Origin: Tricholoma matsutake
Lineage: Eukaryota; Basidiomycota; Agaricomycetes; Agaricales; Tricholomataceae
Length of the DNA stretch: 64,000 bases
Direction: 5' to 3'
NCBI GenBank assembly: GCA_026075535.2
Contig: AP026538.1
Span: 4,898,001 to 4,962,000 of the forward strand
Part shown: piece after piece, positions 33,060 to 43,848 of the stretch
How the letters are laid out: each line of letters begins with the position of its first letter
Position numbering within the stretch: the first letter of the stretch is position 1
The notes under the pieces: generated by a model
Database searches by the model: none
Told to the model about the DNA's origin: nothing
Seen by the model: only the letters and a program-made list of their open reading frames with translations
Translations under genes and position numbers: made by a program

Positions 33060-34220
33060 GCTGCCCCTCAGTGTCACTGGTCCCCTGCTGATGAGGAAAG
33101 GATGATCACTTTCCTTTGCTCTAAAAGGATGCCATGGCAGATGGCGCCAACTTTAAGCCAGCTGTCTGGAATGTGCTGGTTGCAGAGATGGCATTGCATC
33201 ATGGAATGGGTGCTCCTAAGACTGCCAAAGCCTGTAAATCCAAATATTCACAGGTGTGTACAGTTCTCCTGACTCCTTGATCTTCAATGATCAACCAATT
33301 CTCTCCAGCTTCGGACTGCCTACAACACTGTCACAACTCTGAAAGGGTTATCCAGTTTTAATTGGGATGATGAAAAAGGAATGAATATTGGCATAGGTGA
33401 AGTGGATGCTTGGAAGGCATACATTACGGTACGTTGTACATTAATCTTGTCTGATTGTGCCACTGATTTAGTTGCAGAAACATGATGGTGCCAAGATGTA
33501 CACAAACAAGGGATTTCCTCTCTACCATATCATGTCGGCACTCATGCCTGGCCTTGGAAAGGGAACCCATGCTTTCCGACCATCTGATCAAACACAGGGT
33601 GCTTCTAGTGTGGTTTCAACTATGCCTCCTTAACCAATCAGTGACAAGGAGACTCCTGTTGATACATCTGCTCTGTGAACACCTGTTATTCAGCCTCCTA
33701 TTGTTCCTTCATCTACACCACCTCCACCTTCTTCACCTCCACCATCTGTTGGATCCAGTCATCATGACCTGCCACCTCCATCTTCATTACGACAAATCAA
33801 ACACACCATAGGATCTTCATCCACCTCCTCAAAATGTAAATACTCGGCACTGGATGCCAGCCAATCAGGCTGGTCCTCAGCAGCGGCAGGAAAGAAACAG
33901 CGCTCCACTGTTCCAGGCGCAGTTGTGTTGAATGGCATCAAGGAGTTGTTGGACACATTTAACAAAATGATCGAGCATAGTCTTGTACAACCCGCAATAC
34001 CTCTCCAGAACATCGTGCTAAAGCCATGGCTCGTCTCCAGGAGATTGAGATGCACTTGGATGATGCACGCATGATCACACTGATTGACCTGTTCAAACCT
34101 GACACAACAGAAGCAGATACATATATGTCACTGCAGTGCGATGTTCTACATAAGAAGTGGCTTGAGAAGCAGTTGGTGGAGCACTGCGGGTTTCCTGCTG
34201 ACATCACCACAATGGCTTGA
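33060..34220 (+). pseudogene. Harbinger-associated Myb/SANT-like DNA-binding protein
   Basis: The frame runs HWSPADEERMITFL (33080), then after a one-base shift ANFKPAVWN...KTAKACKSKYSQ, a 55-bp intron (33254-33308), LRTAYNTVTTLKGLSGFNWDDEKGMN-like sequence, WKAYIT, a 49-bp intron (33429-33477, GTACGT...TTGCAG), KHDGAKMYTNKGFPLYHIM and GTHAFRP. The Pro-rich middle leads to a C-terminal helical block MARLQEIEMHLDDARMITL (34026) ending KQLVEHCGFPADITT. This is the second protein of PIF/Harbinger elements, needed for transposase nuclear entry and DNA binding. The frameshift and two stops mark it as inactive. It converges with the transposase. Confidence 0.8.
33254..33308 (+). other. spliceosomal intron in the SANT-like gene
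   Basis: GTGTGT...TGACTCC...TCTCCAG. Removing it joins KSKYSQ to LRTAYN in frame, as in relatives. Confidence 0.75.
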
Positions 34221-34305
34221 TTTTTTATTCTCACATCTGTATTCCCCAAATGAACATTGCTCACAAGTGATATGTAGACTACTACATGTAAAATAATATT
34301 TGTAG

Positions 34306-35690
34306 TTATATGGCTCCTCTTTGTCTCAGTTCAGCTTGATACTGTTGCCACATTGCACTAGCAATGAGATCTCTCCTACTATCTGCGACTTGGCGCTCTG
34401 CAGTCCTGGCGGGTCCCAATGCCAAATCTCCAGTGTCTACACCACGTCCTGGCAGTGTTGCCTGATCAGCAGCATCACAATTGAGAAGCTCCTGTATGTC
34501 CTCATCATCATACTCCCTAATGAAATTGTGAATGGCAGCAAGTGCCGGAGCAAGCTTCACTTGTGTATCTACATCCAAGTTGGGATTGCTCCTCAGAATT
34601 GTGAACCAGTTCTTCAAGATGCCAAAAATGTGCTCAACAATATTTCATGCTGATGTGTGATGCAGATTGAACAGCTCTTGAGCGCTGGCAGGGCTATCAC
34701 AAATGTAAGAATCAGATGATATGGAGTCTTGGAACTATACAGTACCGAAGTTCTGCACGGCTCCATTCCATGAGATGATACCGTACACCTCGATAAGGGA
34801 GCATAAGGGAAAGTGAGTTGGGAAAGCCTGCATCAGCAAGGTAATAGTGATTGCTGGCTGTTGGAACACACAAGTCTGTGATGCAGGCATCGTTAAACAT
34901 TGTTGAGTCTGTAACAGATCCCTCCCATCCACTGAAGACATACACAAATCTGTGTGAAAAGTCACAAGCAGCAAGGCAATCCTGTGTAACACGGCCTTTA
35001 TGATCACAAGCAATTGCCCATTGTTCTGGAGTACCTGAGCAGTCAAAATGGGTCCCATCCAATGCACCAATTGCACCTGCAAAAAATGGATAGAACTTGT
35101 CATTGTCTGTGATGTATTTAGAAATTGGGTCATTGATGCCAGGCAAGTGTACATAGTCGGCATAGAATGGGTTGGATGAGAAGATATTCAGCATCTTTAA
35201 AAAATATCTGGCATGGACAAGTGTAAGCAATCAATTGATATGCAATACTAGAAGATGTACTTTGAGATTGTCTCATTGGAACATTGGAAGCATTTGCCTA
35301 CATGACAAATTGACAGCCCAGTTGTACATTGGTACAGAAAGATCGCCAATTGTTCTTCAAAGAAGACATCCCTGGAGTGTTTTTCCTGGAGATATGCTAC
35401 CAATATCTTAAATACATGCAGGTGGACACCGAGTTCACAACAAATTCGCTCTGGATGGCCCTCCATCAACTCCTTAACCCAATCAGCACCAGTCAGTGCA
35501 GAGTCATGATATGGGATTTGGTCAAACTGTGGAGTACCATAGGCCAATGTAGCACATGCAACTAAGTTGACAACTGAGTAAGAAATCGCCTGCATTGCTC
35601 CTGATCCATGATATGTGAGGTGAGTTGATAAATAGTAGATATCATCACACTTATAAGCTGAATCTTTATCATGAGGGTACTGAACATGGC
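34306..35690 (-). pseudogene. PIF/Harbinger (HARBI1-like) DDE transposase
   Basis: Read leftwards, the N-terminal helical region has LTGADWVKELMEGHPERICC and LAIFLYQCTTGLSICHVG (about 35500-35270). After a gap that looks like an intron comes the catalytic core: GAIGALDGTHFDC (first D), FSGWEGSVTDSTMF (second D), ADAGFPNSLSLMLPYRGVRY, and NIVEHIFGILKNWF (catalytic E, about 34640). The C-terminal tail is ELRQRGAI at 34306. The DDE residues are present. An in-frame TGA (34645-34647) stands where relatives have arginine before NVVER. It lies tail to tail with the SANT-like gene, the usual two-gene Harbinger layout. Confidence 0.87.
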
Positions 35691-36032
35691 TCTGCGACCC
35701 ATAGTATGATTGTGATAAATAGTCAATAATCTTTATCATGAGGGTACTGAACACGGCTCTCCTCATGATCATAAAGAACAATCAGGTGAGCATGGCTCTC
35801 CCTGAGTCTTTTAGCTGATGATAGAGGTTGTTATGGAGAATATCATTATATCAAATGCAACTCTCATTCAGTCTTTGTGCCAATGCTACATACTACGATG
35901 AATCACAAGAATCCCACTGAGATGGAACACATCACATTCCTCATTCCGCATCATATTTATTCAAGATCCAACATATCACATCACAAAATATATGTGAGAA
36001 GAAATATATATTTCTATTGCTGACCACCCTCT
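35691..36032. other. non-coding flank with a direct repeat
   Basis: CTTTATCATGAGGGTACTGAACA(T/C)GGCTCT occurs twice (35667-35694 and 35732-35759). The rest is AT-rich. It probably holds the Harbinger element end, but I could not pair it with a left terminus. Confidence 0.4.
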
Positions 36033-36632
36033 AAAGTCTGAGTTCCAGACTTAAAGAAATTCTTATAAGTCTCACAAAATGATGTGTGCACAGCAAGAAT
36101 TGAACCAACAGACTTCTGGACTGGCAATCACATGCCGACCAAAAATGCACACTCTACCACTTAAGCCAAATAGTTATTTAAATTTACATACATTATATCT
36201 ATTTATTACTGAAATCTAATTTTATGTATATATATCATGAATAGATTATTAAATTGACCCCCTCGCATCTGTGCCAGGGGTACAACAAGTAGAATACTAG
36301 GCCCTCCCCTTGCAAGCTCGAGGGGAGGGGGCTGTAACTATCAATTATAAAAATAAATTAAAAACACCCACCATGAGCAGTTGCTTGTGGTGGCGTTTGT
36401 CTCTCCCTGGGTTGTCCCCTGGCTGTGTCCCCATTCTTCTCCCCCCCAAACCACCCCACAAGCAGATGCTCATAGGTGTGGGGCAGGTGTCGTGGGTGTC
36501 CCCACTCTCATCATTGTCTCCCTTCCCCCTCATCTCTTCACCCTCACCTTCCACCCTGTGAGCAGGGGCTCGCAGCAGTGGTAGTGGTGGTGGTGTCCCC
36601 CTGTCATCATTGTTGCCAGTAGTAGTTTGTAC

Positions 36633-36683
36633 CTAAAAAAAGTTAGCATCAAAAAATGAAATGAGAAAAGAAAAAAAACTTAC
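36633..36683 (-). other. intron-like cassette
   Basis: Minus strand: GTAAGTTTTTTTTC...GATGCTAACTTTTTTTAG, 51 bp. The hairpin GGCCCAAGAGACATCAACATCTCTTGGGTCC precedes the donor. Confidence 0.68.
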
Positions 36684-37053
36684 CTAGGACCCAAGAGATG
36701 TTGATGTCTCTTGGGCCTTTTTTGTCTCCCTGTTGGTACCTGCACTCTTGCACCCCCCATCCACCCCGTGAGCAGTTGCCTGCAGTGGTTTTGGGGGGTG
36801 CTGGCTGTCATTGGTGTCTCCCGTAATTGTCATTGTTCCACCCATCATCCACCCTATGAGCAGTGGCTTGTAGGTCTGGGGCAGGTGCTGTCATTGTTCC
36901 CTGCCATCATTGTCACCATTAGCAGCCACTCTCCCCCATGTGAGCAGTTGCTCGCACTGGCAGGGGGCGAGGGTGGGTGCTGGGTCATGGTCTTGTCATT
37001 GTTCCTCGTCTGGTGGTTTGGGGGTCATTGTGCTTCTACAGTATAGATATAAC

Positions 37054-37119
37054 CTATAATTAATGAAAATATGTGTCAGCTTAAAGAAAACATGAGAAAA
37101 GAAAAAAGAAAAAACTCAC
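37054..37119 (-). other. intron-like cassette
   Basis: Minus strand: GTGAGTTTTTTC...AAGCTGACAC...AATTATAG, 66 bp. It is the counterpart of 20530-20595, with the branch site changed from CTAAC to CTGAC. Confidence 0.65.
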
Positions 37120-37404
37120 CTGGGGCCCAAATGATGATAGAGTAATTTGGGCTCATTTCATGTGTGATGTGGTTGGTATCTGTTGTGTGCTGGCATGGGA
37201 CCCATGGCTGTGGGGTGTTCAGGGGGCAGTGGCAGCAGCAGGATGCAGGAGGGAGGTGGCATTGTCAAGTGGTGGTGGTGGTGGTGGTGGTGGTTGGTGA
37301 TGATTGATGATGAGCTGGCATCATCATTGGTAATGTGGCTGTGTTAATTTGTCATCACAGCTGGGGCAGTACATAGAGAGATAAAACTACTAACCTGTAA
37401 TAAT

Positions 37405-37495
37405 GCTTTAGCCTAACAGTTATATTGCTGCCTTAATTGTTCTTTATCATGTGACTATGAGGGTTCAATCCCTGCGGTAGCCACTGATTTTTCAG
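37405..37495 (+). mobile_element. tRNA-derived SINE-like module
   Basis: A-box-like TTAGCCTAACAGTTATATTG and B-box-like GAGGGTTCAATCCCTGCGGT, same module as 20165-20265. The candidate acceptor arms do not pair, so it is not called as a tRNA gene. Confidence 0.6.
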
Positions 37496-37665
37496 TGAAT
37501 TATATAAGCAACTCAGACAGTCCAAGGACTCAGCTTGGACTGGACATCTAGTTTGGCAGGACTTTCAGCCAAAAAAGTCCAAGCAAAGTCTGAGCAAAGT
37601 CCTAGGACTGTCTGAGTGTCCAAGCGGAGTCTGCTTGGATTAGGGGGGGGGGAGTGTAAAGACCT

Positions 37666-37948
37666 TGTGGAGGGGTCTCCTGCCTTGTCCTGTTGACAGC
37701 AGCCACTGCCAACAGCCCCACCCTTGCCCCAAATGCAAGTGCATGGGGCCATGACCTTTATTTATTACTAGTTGATATGTATCGTAAGTATATAGATTAT
37801 AATACATAATTTTTGAACGAAAACTACTCAAGACCTGTGGAAACCCATGATAAACACTGCACCCATACCCACATGGGTATGGTGCTCATGGATACAAGTA
37901 CAGGTACAGGTACAGGAAAATTTACCTGAGGGTTACCTGTGTCACACC
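37666..37948. other. short repeats between two elements
   Basis: It contains a CCCTTGCCCCAAATGCAAG...GGGG hairpin (37723-37750) related to the 32.2-kb array, and ACCCATACCCACATGGGTATGG with repeated ACAGGT words (37860-37930). No gene was seen. Confidence 0.45.
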
Positions 37949-38740
37949 CTACACATGAGGGATTGGTTTGAAAATGTCCACATATGACTCTTTGATATCT
38001 GATCTGAGCTTTTCCAGCCATTCCTCAGCCGTGAGTTGTTCCACACAGGCCTGGATTGCAGTGACCACATCAACTCCATTGATGTGCTCACATCTTGCAT
38101 CAATTAATGCTTGGTGAGATATGTAGACATTTTTCAGTTCCTTGATCAGCAGTTTATGGTTGGCCTTTACATTAGCAAGCATATCATGTAGTTTAATTCT
38201 CAGTTTTGGAGCTGCCTGTGCTACTGTGTGTAGTAGGTCAAAGTGGCAGTTCATATCTATAGCAGTGCCATCACAGGCATTAATGACAATATTGTTGTGT
38301 GAAAGGAAAGGTAGACCCAGGACAATTGGGTGACAAAGACCAGGTGCAATGAGAGCACAGACAGTATAAGTGGAATACCAGTTATTACAGTCATGTAGTT
38401 TAAGTTTGTATGGTGCACATTGAGGGCCATCACTGACAGTAGAGCTTGACCACTTAAGGCTTCTCACTGCCTCTTCAGTGTCACATTTATGGGCACTCCT
38501 GTCCTCAATCAGCTTCTGGTCAAGCTTTGTCAAGGTGTTGACAAAGGACTGCAGTCTGGCCTCTGCTTTCAGCACGTCCGAGGTGGCTCTCACAATGGTA
38601 GTGGCAGCAGTGGTGTCCAGATTGGCAGGAGTCTCATTCTCTTTCTCAGAATCATTATCAGAGGAGTCATGGTTGTCTTTCCAATGATCGAAGGTGGTGG
38701 TGCCCTCCCCTCCCCTCCTCATCCCCTCACCCTTGCCCAT
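37949..38740 (-). pseudogene. Ty3/gypsy protease/linker fragment
   Basis: A long open frame reads DNTTAATT-rich lead, VLKAEARLQSFVNTLTKLD, then ALIAPGLCHPIVLGLPFLSH (a retropepsin-type block), HNNIVINACDGTAIDMNCHF, DLLHTV and a helical linker ending SYVDIFKPIPHV. In basidiomycete gypsy elements this stretch joins the protease to the reverse transcriptase and precedes the P-H-V/D-E-L-P motif. The RT itself is missing beyond 37949. It may belong to the same element as the gag at 41.2-42.4 kb, which has the same orientation, with the composite repeat and LTR between them inserted later. Confidence 0.75.
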
Positions 38741-39436
38741 CCACTCAGCGAGCAGGGGCCTGCAGAAGTGGTGGTGGTGGCAGCACCCCCATCCCCCTTA
38801 GTTGTCATCTTCATCGTTCCACCTGCGATCCACCCCATGAGTGATGTTGGGGGTGGGTGGTGTGTCATCCATTGCCATGGTAGTGCTCACCCACCATCCA
38901 CCCCATGAGGCTGGAGGTAGGTGTTGTCATGGGATTCTGTTTTGGGGGGGTTGGGGAGTGTCAGTGCAACATGGTGCATGTATGGGGGTTGGTGGGTGCT
39001 TACTAGGCAGGTATCCCCTTCTGGGGTCTCCTGGTATCCCTTGGCACCCTCCTAGTCTATGTTGACAGCCTCACATCCCATTTGAGCAGGGAGGAGGGGG
39101 ATTGGGTTGCTGTGTGCATGCGTTGCACATTTTTTGCAGTCGGCGGTCATCACCATGACTGTACAACCTAAAAATTAATAAAATACAATTAGTTACTTAA
39201 TAAAAACAAAAAGAAAAAAAGAAAACTTACTTGGGGCCCAAATGACAATTATTGTTATTTGGGCCCATTGCATTGGCTCAGCTCATTGGGTCCCATTGCA
39301 TCAGCGCAACTAGTTTGCTAATAAAATAATTAGTTCATAAAAATAAAGCAAGAAATGTAAAAAAATACTTACCTGGGCCTGTTTGAGGGTGGTGGTGGTC
39401 AGCAAAAATGTTGATCAACAATGATTGTTGATGCGT
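38741..39436 (-). repeat. composite modular repeat with two intron-like cassettes
   Basis: It contains GAGCAGGGGCCTGC- and GAGTGATG-type motifs (38750, 38840), a G-run (38945), and two minus-strand cassettes (39159-39230 with TACAG end; 39310-39372) next to GGGCCCAAATGAC hairpin sequence (39234-39266). It resembles the 8.1-9.0 and 15.4-15.9 kb copies. Confidence 0.65.
39159..39230 (-). other. intron-like cassette
   Basis: Minus strand: GTAAGTTTTCTTTTTTTC...AAGTAACTAATTG...TTGTACAG, 72 bp, directly after the GGGCCCAAATAAC...TCATTTGGGCCCC hairpin. Confidence 0.6.
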
Positions 39437-40793
39437 TGATGATGCTCAACCCGGAAACCCAAACAAAACCCACAAAATGGCTTTGGATGGTATAACATGA
39501 GTCAGAGGAAGGATGCGAGGCTCTCTAGATGTCACCTTCCAGACTGACCATCAAATAGTCACAAAACAACTGCTTGTTGAAGCAGTTTGAGGGTAAAAGA
39601 ATGTGTTTTGAGGACTTGTGATGATTTGCGAGACATTGCAATGATTTTCGAGATGTTGCAATGCTTTTCGAGATGTTGCAATATTTTTCAAAGAAGTTTG
39701 GAGGAATTTCGAGTGCACAGATATGTTCGGACGCAAGATTGGGGGACTAGACGAGTAGTAGAAGTGAAGAAAAGACTAATTGAGGGAAGTGAGAGCGAAA
39801 ATAGCATAATGCAAGGAATTTCAAGGAATTTCGAGGAAGTTTAGTGTAAAACACCAAACTTCGGACTGAAAAAGACTAAAATGAACTCTCAAATCACTGT
39901 GATCTGGGAGGAAGACGACGACTTTCTTGTTTTTCTTTGTATCTAGTACATCTTTTTATATAAAATAAAGAAAGTACCTAAAAAGGCTAGAGAACATGAG
40001 GCAAACATGTGGAAAACTCGAGGCAAAAGACAATATAAGTATATCAGAACAATAAAACGAGCCTAGAAGGGGTGAATATAACACATGATGAAGAAATAAT
40101 AAGAAAGAATAGCTAAAACTAGACTGTCCTTGTTATAAATTGAATAAAAGATCGGAAACTGCTTTGAGTGGATTGTATGCGTGCACATGTGGTTGAAATG
40201 TGTTTGATATACTCGATAGTGTCCCATGTGTCCACTATGCATCTGAAGATCATTCGAATAGGAAATACTCTGTCCAACGATGTTTTTCGAGGTTCGATGT
40301 TTTTTGAAGATTTTCGAAGTTTCTTCGGACTTCGTTCATGGCTCGATATCGGTGTGATATTGTTCGACAATGGTAGGGGATACGTCTGGCATGTGTGCTA
40401 TGATTATTTGAATAGTGATATAGTGTCCAATGTCGATTTGCAATGTTTGATGATTTTCGAAGTCTTGCGAGGAAATATCGGACTTGTTCGAAGGCCGATA
40501 TTGCTGTGATATTGCTCGAAACTGGTTTGTAACTCGTCGACGATGTTCCAAGTGTATATCCTGAGCTGTACGAGGGTCGGGGGAATTGTATTATGGTGAC
40601 CGAAGGCATATGAAGAATTTTGAGGTGTTGCAAAGAGTTTCAAAGCCTTGAAAAGAATTTTGAAGCATTCTCGGGACTTTGTAGAGGTTCGTATGGGTTC
40701 GTAGAGCTTTGGAGAGGTCTGTAGAACTTTATAGAGCTTCGAAAATGATCGTAGATGTGCTTTCTGAGCTTGAACGACGAGGTGGACCTATCA
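39437..40793 (-). repeat. gypsy-type LTR, copy A (TGATAGGTCCACC...ATCATCA family)
   Basis: On the minus strand it begins TGATAGGTCCACCTCG and ends GGGTTGAGCATCATCA. Copies B (44453-45858, opposite orientation) and C (42579-46619, split) align along their whole length, for example ATAACATGAGTCAGAGGAAGG, GTGTAAAACACCAAACTTCGG, and many TTCGAG(G/A) words. CpG-containing TCGA words are abundant, which suggests a relatively young copy. A promoter-like TATAAATA-type box is not obvious. Confidence 0.8.
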
Positions 40794-40864
40794 GCATCAT
40801 GAACTTGCATGTGAGTCACATGATTCAAACAAGGATGGTTAGATAATCCAATTGTTTGCACCTA

Positions 40865-41215
40865 CTGGCAATGGCTCTGTGGTGTAGTGGTTAACTGCTG
40901 CTATTTATGCTTGGCTACAAGGCTTGGGGTTCAATTCTACTTTAGTACATAATTTTTCTGTAGTCTCTGCTATGCATCCATGGACTCAACTCAGACTCGA
41001 CTTGGATATGTATCTGTCCTAGTCCAACCAAGTCCGAGTAAATTGATGTTGCTCAGAAAAAGTCCATGTGCACTCTGAGTAAAAGTCCAAAAATAGCTCA
41101 GACTCCATGCAGACTCTCTAGGAGTCTGAGCAACTGCTATACAGGATGTTTGAGCCAAATGAGTGGGTGCCAGTCTGACCTAGTCCACATGGAGTCTGCA
41201 TGGAGTCCATGCAGT
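40865..41215 (+). mobile_element. tRNA-derived SINE-like sequence with GAGTC-rich tail
   Basis: The A-box-like TGGTGTAGTGGTTAACTGC (40879) is followed by the B-box-like GGGGTTCAATTCTAC (40928). Downstream is sequence rich in GACTC/GAGTCCATG palindromes (41090-41215), as next to the SINE modules at 7.5-7.7 and 14.9-15.1 kb. Confidence 0.6.
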
Positions 41216-42440
41216 CAAGTGTGGAATATATGGGGGACAGTAAAGACCTCCATCGAAGGTGCAATATTATACATCAGGGAAAGGGTAACATTGGATTGGA
41301 GTCCATTCGTCAATTCTTTCCTTGATAAAATGACTGGGGATGTTTTGAGGAGTAAATTGACCATTAGGAAGCATGATTTTGCCTTCAGTGTTCTTCTTAC
41401 ACTTTCCTTCATTGATATATGATTGGCAAACCAAGCAGTCGCTATTGAAATGTCCAGTAAGCCCACAAAAGATGCAAACTAAATTCTTGAGCTGGTCTGA
41501 GCAAAGTCCACTGTTAGGTCAAGTAGTATTAGTGGGTTTTGAACCTGCTAAAGTGGTCATGAGAGTGGCTGCAAATCTTTCGAGAATTGCTGTAAGATCT
41601 TCCAATTTAATTTGAGGAGACAATGTCGAGGTTGTAGGTATTGTTGCCAAAGAGGCTGAAGAATGTGAGCTAAGTATGGATGTCAAGTCTGAAACATTAG
41701 ATCCAGTTAGAATGAACTTTGCTGCTGCATGGATATCATTGAGTGGGTAGGGGTCATCAGGATAGTGACCAGGAAATTTTAGTTTGAGTCATTGGGCAAT
41801 TCTAGCCCATAAACCTGGTTGGAAGCCACGAACGAAAGCTCTGCTTTGTTTGGCATCAGAAATTCTGCCTTTAGTAGACAAAAACTTTGTGATGTTATAA
41901 AACAGCTGAAAATACAATCCCAAATTGTTTGCATTGAAAATACTGATGTGAAGTTGTTCACCAACAAGTTTGTCCATATCCAAAATTGACCATTTATGAT
42001 TGCCTTCAGAACCAGGGTACAGTTTATGGATGGTGATGCAAAAGTTATTGAACAAAGTACTGGTGTCGTATTCTGGCATCGATTCCCAAAGTTCAGAAGT
42101 GTTGATGTTGAGGTAGCGGCAAGCGTGCTTTTTCATTTCTTCAGAGTTGGTAACATTGCATGCTGGAAAAAGCAATTTGAGCTCATTAAAATACCTACAC
42201 AAGTTCTCGAGGCTGATTTCAGTGCAGTGGAATGGCCATGCACAGGCATAGTAGTCATGTTTGTGGCCATGAATACTTTCGAAGTTAGGGTTAAGACTTG
42301 AGTGATAGATGGAAGAGGTTTCAGAGTCAAAGGTAGTCGAAGAAGAGATGGAGGTGGTGGTTGGATAGAAAGTGGAGCAGTAGGAGATGGAAATAGATGA
42401 TGGTGGGTGGATTGTTCAGCATGTACTGGAATCAAGATAT
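41216..42440 (-). pseudogene. Ty3/gypsy gag remnant with zinc knuckle
   Basis: Read leftwards: a Pro/Ser-rich start (ATG near 42435), MCRYFNELKLLFPACNVTNS (42200), MKKHACRYLNINTSELWES, LYPGSEGNHKWSILDMDKLV, SRAFVRGFQPGLWARIAQ, stop TGA (41789-41791), then LKLKFPGHYPDDPYPLNDI. A CCHC zinc knuckle CIFCGLTGHFNSDC (about 41480-41435) and YINEGKCKKNTEGKIMLPNG follow. This is the full gag order of a common basidiomycete gypsy lineage. The TGA replaces an expected arginine (CGA). The element's 5' LTR is copy C immediately to the right. Confidence 0.85.
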
Positions 42441-42578
42441 CTCCCAGATGTTTGGGAACATCAAAGGCTTGGCAAGCTTCAATATGAAGGTTTATAGCTG
42501 TGGTTGGCCTAAGCCAAGGAATTCAAGATGGTTTAGGTATTGAAATGATTTAGAAACCCCTCATGGTGGGCTCCAAAA

Positions 42579-42914
42579 TGATGATGCTCAACCCAGAAAC
42601 TCAACCAAAACCAAACAAACTGGCTTTAGAAGATATAACATGAGTCAGAGGAAGGGTGCAAGGTGGTACTGAATATCACCACACTAAACCAAGGGGTGGG
42701 TATGAAGGGTGAATGTGTACAAGGTTCTGTGAAGTGCTGTGATGCACTACGAAGCACTGCAAAGCTGTGCACAGGTGTTTGCAATGTCATGAATAGTTTT
42801 CGAAGGTAATAATGGAGTTGGATGATGTCAAAATGCAATGGGATACGATAGTGACAATGGACGATAATGACAATGAATACAATAGGCAAGAGATGGTAGT
42901 TTCGAGATACCAAG
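42579..42914 (-). repeat. gypsy LTR copy C, inner part (5' LTR of the gag element)
   Basis: It aligns with the end of LTR copies A and B (TGATGATGCTCAACCCAGAAAC...). The LTR ends at 42579, and the adjacent inward sequence on the minus strand is TTTTGGAGCCCACCATGAGG, in primer-binding-site position. It is interrupted at 42914 by the hAT element and resumes at 45973. Confidence 0.78.
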
Positions 42915-43470
42915 TAGTGTTCAAGGGTCCAGTCCATAAGACCGGAAAAAGACCAGACCCTTAACTGAACTTAACTGCAAAAGACCGAACTGTCAGTCTC
43001 GGTTCACCCCATATTGGGGTTGGTTCGGTTGTCAGTTGATCACTTTTGTATACTCACAAAAACTGATGTAAGACCAGTTGAAACCGGTCTTAACTGGTCT
43101 TTTAGACATGTTTATACTACTAGATATATAGCATAAGTTGAGTACAAAATACAGAAATAAGTATACAAAAGTATATAAAAGAACAAAATATAAATACTAC
43201 TATTACTATTTATGGCATATATACATAAAGTGGAACAAGCCCAGGGGAAAAAACAGTCGTTTGGTGAGTGCTTATATACCCTGTGGCCATGCACAGACCA
43301 TGTGGTCACATTTGTTCACCCAAAAACAAATGTGGCACCACTTCTCAGATGACTTCCCACAACCACAACAACAACACCAATGATGCCATTTCCATGAAAA
43401 TGACCACAACGACTGAGCGAACACAGAGTAGATGGCCCAAACAACGAACAAGGGTCATTTGGGCCCTAGG

Positions 43471-43544
43471 GTACATTGTTTTATAGTTGATTCTTTTCTT
43501 TTACTAACTAACTAACTAACTAATAGTTTTTTCTTCTTTTTTAG
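43471..43544 (+). other. intron-like cassette
   Basis: A 74-bp segment with donor GTACAT, four tandem CTAA words giving several possible branch sites, and acceptor TTTTTTAG. The donor follows the hairpin GGCCCAAACAACgaacaagGGTCATTTGGGCC within 6 bases. Confidence 0.62.
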
Positions 43545-43848
43545 GTACTTTTCATTTTGATAATGAAATTGCCCACCCACCAAACGACGCCTTTGCTGCC
43601 GCTGTGAGCCACTGCTCGCAGGCCAGCATTGGGTTACTTCTGGACCACAACAACCACACCCAACACCGCCGCTGCAAGCCTCTGCTCGCAGGGTGGCAAC
43701 AGGCCCTTTCCTGGATGACAACGAATACCAGGATGATGAGGACGAGGAATCAGGGGGACAAGGACAAATCAGGGGGGACAACAAGGACAAATCAGGGGGC
43801 CCTGCTGCAGACAGCCCAAATGACACTAGTCATCATTTGGGCTGTCGA

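Larger units (their letters stand above)
32775..37665. mobile_element. 4.9-kb region bounded by matching TIRs, containing a Harbinger locus
   Basis: The left end AGTACTTTACACTCCCCCCC with GAGCAGAGTCCGC (32775) pairs with the right end GCGGAGTC...GGGGGGAGTGTAAAGACCT (37665). Both ends match the composite TIR element family. The interior combines the Harbinger genes (33.06-35.7 kb) with composite copy 3 (36.03-37.67 kb). Flanks TGAGCAGAGGC and TGTGGAGGGGT agree at 7 of 11 positions, so a decayed target duplication is possible but not shown. Alternatively, two separate elements lie side by side. Confidence 0.5.
36033..37665 (-). mobile_element. composite TIR element, copy 3
   Basis: On the minus strand this follows copy 1 from its right side inward and outward: SINE module (37405-37495), GGT microsatellite (37264-37295), two hairpin/intron-like cassettes (37054-37119 and 36633-36683), GAGCA-type motifs (36375-36950), a CCCTCG...GAGGGG hairpin (36255-36330), and the second SINE module (36060-36165). 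The GTGTAAAG terminus is at 37665. The other TIR is not adjacent; sequence similarity to copy 1 stops near 36033. Confidence 0.8.

Noticed and set aside
20165..40960. Possible tRNA genes at the A-box/B-box sequences (20165, 21505, 22845, 37405, 40870 and others)
   Set aside because: Several are exact repeats of each other inside mobile elements, and none shows a clean acceptor stem or complete cloverleaf. They are treated as SINE-derived modules.
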